Position numbers and translations under genes: made by a program | Source: Acidimicrobiales bacterium | Lineage (GTDB): Bacteria > Actinomycetota > Acidimicrobiia > Acidimicrobiales > JADJXE01 | Direction of reading: 5' to 3' | Assembly: GCA_016716005.1 (NCBI GenBank) | Contig: JADJXE010000005.1 | Location: 1 to 10,659, forward strand | DNA: 10,659 nucleotides | Notes under the pieces: generated by a model | Told to the model about the DNA's origin: nothing | Databases searched by the model: none | The model's input: the letters and a program-made list of their open reading frames with translations, nothing else | Shown here: piece by piece, positions 5,663 through 10,659 of the stretch | Layout: each line of letters starts with the position of its first letter | How positions within the stretch are numbered: the first letter of the stretch is position 1

Positions 5663-5834
5663 CACGCACCACCCTTTCCCACGCCGCCCCCGGCGGCAGC
5701 CGCCGCGAGGTGCTGATCTCGACCCCCACCACCCGCGCCGCCGACACGTCCTCGACCTGCACCGGCCCGGTGTAGGTCACCCGCCGCCCGTCCGCCAGGA
5801 CCAGCGTGCAGGTCTGATAGTCCTCGCCGCTCAC
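5586..5834 (-). CDS. small hypothetical protein (82 aa), tail probably read-through
   Basis: Not recognised. The start is GTG 5834, overlapping the previous stop as GTGA, with AAAGGGGG upstream. The first 57 residues ('CTLVLADGRRVTYTGPVQVED', 'RVVGVEISTSRRLPPGAAWERVV') look like a small beta-rich domain. The last 25 residues turn Gly/Arg-rich and lie on top of the next gene. The usual junction TGATG is present at 5664-5660 but out of frame for this gene, so a one-base change near GGGAAAGGG may have removed the original stop, leaving 25 extra residues. Confidence 0.6.
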   Translation of the reverse strand: MSGEDYQTCTLVLADGRRVTYTGPVQVEDVSAARVVGVEISTSRRLPPGAAWERVVRDAAATEAGVEGHGGGRRGWPGQGGR

Positions 5835-6181
5835 CCGACACCCCCTTTCCTCCGCCGCCACTCCTGCGACCCCTTCCGCCACAGGCCCAACGCCGCGCCG
5901 ATCACCCCGTCCGCCTTCTTGACCGCCGCGGCGATCACCTCCAGCGGCGGCGTCGGCTCCTCCCGCCCGGCCAGCTCGCAGTCGCGGCAGACCCGCAGGG
6001 CCAGGTCGATCATGCCGGGGCGGCGGGCGTCGTAGCACAGCCGCAGCGTCGAGCAGCAGTAGCCCGCCTCCCGGCCGCACACCAGGCACCGCTCCGGGCT
6101 GATCCCGCCCAGATCGCGGTCGCACAGGTCGCAGGTCTGCACCACCCGCTTCGTCGTCGTCTCGATCTCACGCCTGCCCAT
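5831..6181 (-). CDS. Cys-rich zinc-binding-type protein (116 aa)
   Basis: It starts at ATG 6181 in a TGATG overlap, with the ribosome binding site supplied by copy B of the 61-bp block. The first 70 residues hold nine cysteines: C17-x2-C20 ('CDLC'), C32-x2-C35 ('CLVC'), C42-C43, C49, and C65-x2-C68 ('CRDC'). This is the layout of one or two treble-clef or zinc-ribbon modules. The C-terminal part ('PPLEVIAAAVKKADGVIGAALGLWRKG') is an amphipathic helix followed by a basic end, possibly for nucleic-acid binding. I cannot name the family. Small zinc proteins like this in phages are often transcription or host-takeover factors; that is inference only. Confidence 0.75.
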   Translation of the reverse strand: MGRREIETTTKRVVQTCDLCDRDLGGISPERCLVCGREAGYCCSTLRLCYDARRPGMIDLALRVCRDCELAGREEPTPPLEVIAAAVKKADGVIGAALGLWRKGSQEWRRRKGGVG

Positions 6182-6238
6182 CACCGCACCCCCTCCCGTA
6201 TGGTGTTCGCAATTCTCCCCCAGCCGGCGTCGGCCGGC
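6178..6238 (-). repeat. 61-bp duplicated gene-junction block, copy B
   Basis: Second copy of the block at 4120-4180, differing only at base 6222 (A, versus G at 4164). It encodes the C-terminus of the HTH protein (ADAG-W-GRIANTIREGVR) and the ribosome binding site and start of the Cys-rich gene. Its hairpin (6223-6238) has six pairs instead of eight because bases flanking the stem differ. Confidence 0.95.
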
Positions 6239-6753
6239 AGCGTCAGCCACCCTGCCGCGGCCAGCTCCACCGCCAGATCCCCAGCCCCGACCGCGACCAG
6301 CAGGGCGTCGGGGCCGGCCCGCCGCACCCGGTCGCCCAGCTCGGGCAGGTGCAGCCCGCAGCCGCCCCACGCGACCGCCGCCGCCACCGCCCGCCCCAGC
6401 GACGCCAGGGCGGCGCCCGCCTCGAAGGCGTCGGCCCCCGAGGAGACGTGCCACGCCGGCCCCAGGGCGTCGCCCAGCCGGGCCGCCCCGTCGGCGAGCG
6501 GCGACGCCAGCAGCACGCCCCTGGCCCCGCCGGCCAGCAGCAGCCCGCGGATCACCTCGGGCGGCATCCCCGCCTCGGCCGCGAACCGGGCCGCGTCGCG
6601 GGCCAGCACCCGCCGGTCCAGCGACCCCGGCAGCCGCCAGCCCGGCAGCCTGCCCGAGTCGATCCACTTGACGACCGTCCTGGGCGCCACCATCAGCGCC
6701 CGCGCCAGGTCGCCCGTCGTCAGGATCCCCGCCGTCGTCCCGCTCACCGCCAC
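6181..6753 (-). CDS. HTH DNA-binding protein with receiver-like C-terminal domain
   Basis: A 190-residue protein. GTG 6753 is chosen because AAGGGGG lies six bases upstream; GTG 6747 (GTGA overlap with the sigma-factor stop) is the alternative. Residues 10-75 ('ILTTGDLARALMVAPRTVVKWIDSGRLPGWRLPGSLDRRVLARD') are an excisionase/MerR-type helix-turn-helix with its basic wing. It should bind DNA. Residues 78-172 alternate hydrophobic strands and Ala-rich helices ('GVLLASPL', 'AAVAWGG', 'DALLVAVG'), like a degenerate CheY-type receiver; the usual phospho-acceptor Asp is not evident. HTH proteins of this kind fused to receiver-like domains occur in planctomycetes. Adjacent to the sigma factor, it is probably a transcription regulator. 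The final 18 residues belong to the duplicated block. Confidence 0.75.
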   Translation of the reverse strand: MAVSGTTAGILTTGDLARALMVAPRTVVKWIDSGRLPGWRLPGSLDRRVLARDAARFAAEAGMPPEVIRGLLLAGGARGVLLASPLADGAARLGDALGPAWHVSSGADAFEAGAALASLGRAVAAAVAWGGCGLHLPELGDRVRRAGPDALLVAVGAGDLAVELAAAGWLTLPADAGWGRIANTIREGVR

Positions 6754-7355
6754 CGGACACCCCCTTCCGCCTGGACCCCGGCGGCCCGCCGGGCCTTGGC
6801 CAAGGCCCGCGCCTCGATCTGCCACACCCGCCCCGCCGTCACCCCCAGCCGCCGCCCCGCCTCGGCCAGCGAGGCGCCCGCGGCCCGCAGCCGCAGCACC
6901 TCCCGTTCCCGCGGCGTCAGCCCGCGGAGCAGCGGGGCGAGCACCGCCGCCGCCTCGGCCCGCCGGCCCTCCTCGGTGTCGGCCTCGCCCCTGGCGACCA
7001 GCGTGCCCCGCACCGCCGGCAGCCCCAGCCGGGCCGGCGCCGCCAGCGCCGCGCCCCGCGCGGCGACGGTCGCCCGGGTCGCCCGCGGCGGCAGGGTGTG
7101 CGGCACCGTCACCGCCCCGCCCCTGGCCGCGGCGTCCTGGATCCGCGCCCGGCAGTAGTGGGTCGCCAGGGTGCTGAACCGCACCCCGCGTGAGGGGTCG
7201 AAGCGGATCGCCGCCTCGACCAGGCCCAGCACAGCCGCCGCCTCGGCGTCGTCCAGCCCGACCCGCCGGGCCACCCGCCCGCGGTGCCACCGCCGCGCCG
7301 CCCAGCGGGCCAGGGCGAGGTTGTCCGTCACCAGTCGCGCCTGCTCCTCGGTCAT
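6744..7355 (-). CDS. sigma-70 family RNA polymerase sigma factor
   Basis: A 203-residue protein from ATG 7355, sharing ATGA with the preceding stop, with AAAGGAG upstream. Region 2 spans roughly 8-76: 'DNLALARWAARRW', then 'FDPSRGVRFSTLATHYCRARIQDA' (52-75), the core-binding and -10-recognition helix. Region 4 is 'LTPREREVLRLRAAGASLAEAGRRLGVTAGRVWQIEARALAKAR' (146-189), a helix-turn-helix for the -35 element. Region 1.1 is missing, and the linker between 2 and 4 is short and Ala/Arg-rich, so it is an alternative type, not a housekeeping factor. In a phage it would redirect host RNA polymerase to later promoters. Which promoters it uses cannot be read from the window; the gene-free stretches at 653-814 and 7868-8357 are candidates. 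Confidence 0.9.
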   Translation of the reverse strand: MTEEQARLVTDNLALARWAARRWHRGRVARRVGLDDAEAAAVLGLVEAAIRFDPSRGVRFSTLATHYCRARIQDAAARGGAVTVPHTLPPRATRATVAARGAALAAPARLGLPAVRGTLVARGEADTEEGRRAEAAAVLAPLLRGLTPREREVLRLRAAGASLAEAGRRLGVTAGRVWQIEARALAKARRAAGVQAEGGVRWR

Positions 7356-7570
7356 CGCCCGCAGCTCCTTTCGCCACGCATGGACAGCAGGTCGCCCTGC
7401 ACGATCACCCGCGCCGCCAGCCGGGAGACGCTGGCCTCCAGCTCCTCGATCCGCCGGGCCGCCTGCCACGCCAGGTCGGCCGTCGTCCGGCCGTCCCGCT
7501 CGGCGGCGGCCACCCCCAGGGCGTCCGCCAGGATCGCCGCCGGGTCCGTCAGGTTCCTGAGACTCGTCAT
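7352..7570 (-). CDS. short coiled-coil hypothetical protein (72 aa)
   Basis: It starts at ATG 7570, three bases after the previous stop, and ends in an ATGA overlap with the sigma factor. The sequence 'LADALGVAAAERDGRTTADLAWQAARRIEELEASVSRLAARVIVQGDLL' suggests a helical hairpin or coiled coil with clear heptad spacing in the second half. There is no known motif. It is translationally coupled to the sigma-factor gene, so a partner role such as anti-sigma factor or activator is conceivable, but nothing in the sequence shows it. Confidence 0.65.
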   Translation of the reverse strand: MTSLRNLTDPAAILADALGVAAAERDGRTTADLAWQAARRIEELEASVSRLAARVIVQGDLLSMRGERSCGR

Positions 7571-7573
7571 CGC

Positions 7574-7867
7574 TCAGCCCTCCGTCGTCGTTGCCCACCC
7601 GGCGTCGTCCGGGTGGAAGATTCCCTCGCCCCGCGCCGCCCGTTCCGCCATCACCTCGACCTTGCCCGCCGAGCCGGGCGGGTGGGCGGTCGGCTCGGCC
7701 GCCGGCCGGCGCCCGCCCCCCAGCCCGACGCCCCGCCGGGCGTGCGGCGAGTCGAGTACCGTCGTCTCGGCCCGCCGCCGGTAGTAGCACACCCAGCACA
7801 GCCCGCGCGGCCGGCTAGCCGGCTTGGCCCGGCACAGCAGGCACGGCGCCTTGGCGACAGCCCTCAT
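7574..7867 (-). CDS. small zinc protein of planctomycete 'PRGLCW-C' type (97 aa)
   Basis: Starts at ATG 7867 with GGGGAGG seven bases upstream; ATG 7885 is a weaker option. C9-x2-C12 and C24-x2-C27 lie in 'PCLLCRAKPASRPRGLCWVCY', a zinc-knuckle form I know from small planctomycete proteins. These also share the later 'RRGVG...PTAHPPGSAGKVEVMAERAARG' and 'FHPDDA' elements, all seen here (residues 44-89). Function of the family is unknown; a DNA- or RNA-binding role is likely from the zinc motif. It opens the long regulatory operon after the 490-base gap. Good evidence for a planctomycete host. Confidence 0.8.
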   Translation of the reverse strand: MRAVAKAPCLLCRAKPASRPRGLCWVCYYRRRAETTVLDSPHARRGVGLGGGRRPAAEPTAHPPGSAGKVEVMAERAARGEGIFHPDDAGWATTTEG

Positions 7868-8357
7868 CGCTCGACCTCCCCGCATCACCTGGTCCCGCCG
7901 CAAAGGTCGCCCGCCGCGGGCCTGCGGCCGGGCGGCAGGTCGGGGCGCAGTATCCCCGGCGCCTCCTGTCGGGCGTCCGTGGCTACTGCCGCTTGCGTCC
8001 GGTGTGGCCGGGCCGTTCGCGCGTACGGTGCTGCGTTCGTTGCCCAGCGGTTCGCACCCGGCGGTTGCCCGCCGCCCCTTCGCCGCCGCCAGCCCGCCGG
8101 GTGCCTGCCGTCTGCCCGCCGGTGGCGCCCTCGGGCGCCCGCTGGCCCCGCGTCCGCCGCGGGGGTGGCCTTGCCGCCGGGGCACCACCGCCCCGGTCGC
8201 TTGGCCGCTGCTGGTCGCCGACTCCGTGATCGGGCCGCCTGGCCTCTCCTCGGGTCGGTCGCGCGGGGTACTTCTCGCCCCCCCCGCGGGGGTCAACCTC
8301 CGAATTCGGCTCGGTGGCCACGCCGGTCGCCCGAACGGGTGGGCTATGTGCGGTCGC
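7868..8357. other. 490-base stretch without a convincing gene
   Basis: No frame here gives a protein I believe. The best minus frame (GTG 8321 to 7983, 112 aa) is Arg/Gly/Pro-rich, lacks a ribosome binding site, and has more A/T at third codon positions than the neighbours. The stretch contains several inverted repeats: CCCCCGCGGGGG (8281-8292), CCGAATTCGG (8300-8309), GGCGCC-CTCG-GGCGCC (8124-8139), and an imperfect ten-pair hairpin at 7908-7934 just upstream of the zinc-protein gene. A GATACT -10-like hexamer lies at 7954-7949 without a good -35. As the only large gap between the replication and regulatory blocks, it may hold a promoter, an operator or the origin. Confidence 0.5.
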
Positions 8358-9182
8358 TCAGGACGTCACGGCGGCCAGTAGCCGGAATTCCGGCACGGCC
8401 CTGATCGCGGCAATCAGCTCCTCCCTGGTGTGCGTGGCCAGCCAGTCGCGCACGTCCCCCTTGTCGGGCAGCCCCGGCAGCTCGACGACGCGCACCGACT
8501 CGGCGCGGGCGACCAGCAGCGAGCCGGCCGCCCGCTCGGCGTGGGCGCGGCCCGGCGAGTCGTTGTCGGGCAGGATCACCACCCGCCGGCCGCGCAGGCT
8601 GCGGGCGTAGTCGTCGAGCCAGTTGCCGGCGCCCATCGCCGCCGTCGTCGCCAGCAGCCCGACCGCCTCCAGGGCGTGGACGTCGCGCTCGCCCTCGACC
8701 AGCAGCACCGGCCAGGCCGGGCGGGCGAGCAGCTCGGGCAGCCGGTAGAGCACCCGCCGGACCTCGCCCAGGCCGGTGGCCCAGCCGCCCCGGCCGTCGG
8801 GCCGCCGCTGAAAAAAACCCTTGGGGTCGGTGCGGCAGACCTGGTAGAGCAGCTCGCCGGCCTCGTCGAGGTAGTCGTAGGTCTCGACCACCCGGCGGGC
8901 GGGCCGGTCGGCCGTGCGGCCCGCCGTGCGGTAGGGGCCGGTGTTGCGCAGCTCGGGCGGGAACAGGTCACTCATGGTCAGCCCCGCCGCCGAAAGGATC
9001 GCCGGCAGCGTACACCCCGCCGCCCGGCTGAAGCACCGCATCAGCAACGCCCCGTTGTCGCCGAGCCAGATCTGCAGGCTGGGCGTCCGGTCGTCGTGCG
9101 CCGGGCACCTGGCCCGCCAGGTGCTCGCCCGGCGGCAGGTGCTCACCGCGGAAAAGCGACTCAGCACCGACGCGGGCCACAT
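8358..9182 (-). CDS. DNA primase-like protein (zinc finger plus TOPRIM)
   Basis: A 274-residue protein from ATG 9182, behind GGAGGAGG six bases upstream. Residues 26-57 ('CPAHDDRTPSL' ... 'LLMRCFSRAAGC') are a CHC2-type zinc-binding primase element with C26, H29, C50 and C57 as ligands. 'LPAILSAAGLTMSDLFPP' (59-76) is the usual following helix. The TOPRIM domain shows the glutamate motif 'VEGERD' (162-167) and 'ILPDNDSPG' (203-211) with D206-N-D208, which bind catalytic Mg2+. It should make RNA primers for replication. The stretch between zinc and TOPRIM parts is shorter than in full DnaG, and no helicase domain is fused; the helicase is encoded separately upstream. The C-terminus contains no extra motif. 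Confidence 0.88.
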   Translation of the reverse strand: MWPASVLSRFSAVSTCRRASTWRARCPAHDDRTPSLQIWLGDNGALLMRCFSRAAGCTLPAILSAAGLTMSDLFPPELRNTGPYRTAGRTADRPARRVVETYDYLDEAGELLYQVCRTDPKGFFQRRPDGRGGWATGLGEVRRVLYRLPELLARPAWPVLLVEGERDVHALEAVGLLATTAAMGAGNWLDDYARSLRGRRVVILPDNDSPGRAHAERAAGSLLVARAESVRVVELPGLPDKGDVRDWLATHTREELIAAIRAVPEFRLLAAVTS

Positions 9183-9549
9183 GCGCCTCCTCCTCGATGA
9201 CCTGCCAGCCGGCCGCCCCCTGCGGGCGCCGCCACCACGCCCCGGCCGGCACCACCGGCGGGCCGTCGGCGGGCCGCAGGTAGCGGTGGCCGGTGCGCCA
9301 CAGGAACTCCGTGCCGCCGGCGGCCGGCTCGGGCGGCGGCTCGGCCGCCGGCGGCTCCGGCCCGTCCCCCGGCGACGGCAGGGCTTTCCGCAGGTCGTCC
9401 CGCCGCCAGCGGCGGACCACCTCCAGCAGCTGGGGCGGCAGCCGGGACGTCCAGCCCCGCAGCACCCCGCCGCCGCCGGGGCCGGGGCAGACCTCGACGC
9501 CGAAGTCGCGGCACACCTCGACGATCTGTTCGACGCTGAGCCGGTCCAC
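8968..9549 (-). CDS. TubC-N-like small protein overlapping the primase gene
   Basis: GTG 9549 is chosen because GGAGG is seven bases upstream; GTG 9555 would give a GTGA overlap. Residues 1-57 ('LSVEQIVEVCRDFGVEVCPGPGGGGVL...LPPQLLEVVRRWRRDDLRKAL') resemble the TubC N-terminal docking-like fold found in many phage replication-block proteins. A Pro/Glu-rich linker and a second piece ('EFLWRTGHRYLRPADGPPVV', 'GWQVIEEEAHVA') follow. After about residue 122 the sequence becomes Arg/Gly/Pro-rich and simply overlies the primase gene for 215 bases. The true end may be close to the primase start. It may be a replication accessory factor; not demonstrated. Confidence 0.6.
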   Translation of the reverse strand: MDRLSVEQIVEVCRDFGVEVCPGPGGGGVLRGWTSRLPPQLLEVVRRWRRDDLRKALPSPGDGPEPPAAEPPPEPAAGGTEFLWRTGHRYLRPADGPPVVPAGAWWRRPQGAAGWQVIEEEAHVARVGAESLFRGEHLPPGEHLAGQVPGARRPDAQPADLARRQRGVADAVLQPGGGVYAAGDPFGGGADHE

Positions 9550-9551
9550 GG

Positions 9552-10659
9552 TCACGCCTCCCTGGCCTTGGAGATCACCGCCGACGCCTGCCGCTTGTTC
9601 AGCCCGCGGGCGGCCTCGGGCCTCCAGCCCAGCCGCCGCACCAGATACCACACCTGCTTGTCGGTCGGCGGGTCGCCGCGCGGGGCGTCGGCCGCCTGGG
9701 TAAAGGCGGCCCCGCCGCCGGCGAACGGCGACACCTGGCGGGCGTGGAACTCGGCCCGCGCCTTGACCGCCTCGCGCCGCTTCAGCTCGCGCCACATCTG
9801 CAGCACGGCCAGCTCGTCGGTGGCCTGTTCGAGGTCGGCGGCGACGTCCTGCGGCACGGCCGCCTCGCCGCGGTCGGCGGCCACCCGGCGGGCGTACTGC
9901 CGCACCGGCTCGGCGTACCTGCCCCCCAGCAGGTCGGCCGCCGACACGATCTTGTGCCGCCCGGAGTTGCCCACGAAGTCCAGCACCGTCATGGCCGGCT
10001 TGGCGCTGCCGCGGATCGCTTCGCGGCGGGCCTCGGGCGCGTCCAGCCCGTCCACCACGCCGGGCAGGGGCCGCGTGCCGCGGCCGAGAATCTGGGTGTA
10101 GAGGGCCAGCGACTTGGTCGGCCGCCCCATCACCACCGCCGCCGTGGCCGGCGCGTCGAAGCCCTCGAGGAACAGCCCGCAGTTGCACAGGAACTGCAGG
10201 TCGCCGGCGCGGAAGCGGTCCACCACCCGCCGGCGGTCCTCGGTCGGCGTCGTGCCGTCCAGCGACAGGGCCGACTGCGGCTTGTAGCGGTTGAGCACCT
10301 CGGCCATCAGCCGGGCGTGGCTGACGGACGCGCAGAAGACCAGGGTGGGCAGGTCGCCGACGATCTGCACCGTCGGCGCGGCCATCTGGTGGAGCACCTT
10401 CTCCTGCGCGACGATCCGCTCGACCTCGTCGGCCGACAGGTCGCCGGCGACGCTCTTGACGCCGCTGAAGTCCAGCCCCTCGACGACCACCGCCCGCTGC
10501 CGCACCGGCACCAGCCAGCCGGCGTCGATGGCGGCCTCGATGCCCATGTCGAACGCCGCCGACTCGAAGACCTGGCCCATCGCCAGCTCGTCGGCCCGCT
10601 TCGGCGTGGCCGTCACGCCGAGCAGCTTGCAGGCCGGGTTCCGCCGGAAGTGATCGACC
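9552..10659 (-). CDS. SF2 DEAD/DEAH-type helicase (5' end beyond the window)
   Basis: The frame is open to base 10659, so the N-terminal ATP-binding motifs (Walker A, DEAH) lie outside. The visible part starts 'VDHFRRNPACKLLGVTATPKRAD', with motif III TAT. Then come motif IV 'TLVFCASVSHARLMAEVLN', motif V region 'FLCNCGLFLEGFDAPATAAVVMGRP', and motif VI 'QILGRGTRP' with the arginine finger. These make up the second RecA-like domain of a UvsW/type-III-restriction-like superfamily 2 helicase. The C-terminal 200 residues end in 'PPTDKQVWYLVRRLGW...LNKRQASAVISKA', a small helical domain often seen at the end of phage helicases. The apparent GTG at 10616 lies inside the domain and is not a start. 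It probably unwinds DNA or remodels forks for phage replication. Confidence 0.9.
   Translation of the reverse strand, partial: VDHFRRNPACKLLGVTATPKRADELAMGQVFESAAFDMGIEAAIDAGWLVPVRQRAVVVEGLDFSGVKSVAGDLSADEVERIVAQEKVLHQMAAPTVQIVGDLPTLVFCASVSHARLMAEVLNRYKPQSALSLDGTTPTEDRRRVVDRFRAGDLQFLCNCGLFLEGFDAPATAAVVMGRPTKSLALYTQILGRGTRPLPGVVDGLDAPEARREAIRGSAKPAMTVLDFVGNSGRHKIVSAADLLGGRYAEPVRQYARRVAADRGEAAVPQDVAADLEQATDELAVLQMWRELKRREAVKARAEFHARQVSPFAGGGAAFTQAADAPRGDPPTDKQVWYLVRRLGWRPEAARGLNKRQASAVISKAREA

Noticed and set aside
6754..7377. Upstream extension of the HTH protein across the sigma-factor gene
   Set aside because: The added 208 residues are Gly/Arg/Ala low-complexity and lie over a clear sigma factor in another frame.
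7356..7799. Upstream extension of the sigma factor
   Set aside because: The extra sequence has no region 1.1 character and overlaps two genes in other frames; ATG 7355 has a good ribosome binding site.
7983..8321. 112-residue Arg/Gly/Pro-rich frame on the minus strand in the gap
   Set aside because: No ribosome binding site, no recognisable fold, and weaker third-position G+C bias than true genes nearby.
7824..8381. 185-residue plus-strand frame across the gap
   Set aside because: Pro/Arg/Ala-rich with no motif, and runs into the 3' ends of two minus-strand genes; no start signal seen.

Overview
This is a very GC-rich window (my impression is over 70% G+C; not computed). Every gene I can support reads right to left on the minus strand. 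Several proteins carry signatures I associate with Gemmataceae-type Planctomycetes: a TIGR02996-like repeat-companion domain, a 'PRGLCW-C' small zinc protein, and an Imm-5-like protein with an Ala-Ala-Tyr/Asn/Asp repeat tract. The gene content is that of a phage or prophage: SF2 helicase, TOPRIM primase, RusA-type resolvase, sigma factor, C5 DNA methyltransferase, DpdA-type DNA base exchanger and HNH endonuclease, with many tiny overlapping genes. The best reading is the replication, regulation and DNA-modification part of a planctomycete phage, integrated or free. No integrase, capsid or terminase gene is visible, so its lifestyle cannot be decided.

Layout in the direction of transcription (right to left). 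10659-8358 is the replication block: a helicase running off the right edge, a small protein with a TubC-N-like N-terminus, and a zinc/TOPRIM primase. 8357-7868 is a 490-base stretch with no convincing gene. 7867-6181 is a regulatory block: a small zinc protein, a short coiled-coil protein, a sigma-70-type factor and an HTH protein. 6181-3812 holds small proteins (Cys-rich, coiled-coil, unknown) and a nucleoside-deoxyribosyltransferase-like protein with an inserted Cys cluster. 3812-1944 is a DNA-modification and processing block: C5 methyltransferase, RusA-like resolvase, DpdA. 1944-815 holds the Imm-5-like repeat protein, frameshifted within its repeat, and the TIGR02996-like protein. 814-653 is an AT-rich repetitive spacer. 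A small unknown protein and an HNH endonuclease cut by the left edge finish the window. HNH genes of this kind often sit next to terminase genes in phages, so packaging genes may lie just to the left.

The genes from 7867 to 1217 form a tightly packed operon-like chain. Seven junctions are one-base TGATG stop/start overlaps and others are ATGA or GTGA overlaps, which suggests translational coupling. The clearest unexplained structure is a 61-bp block (60/61 identical) at 4120-4180 and 6178-6238. It gives two unrelated proteins the same C-terminal tail and also carries a hairpin, the ribosome binding site and the start codon of the next gene. A shorter block of the same kind (18 nt) sits at the ends of the rusA-like and dpdA genes. 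Other points of note are two conserved-looking reading frames over the methyltransferase C-terminus, a one-base deletion in the Imm-5-like repeat tract, and two unusually long gene overlaps.
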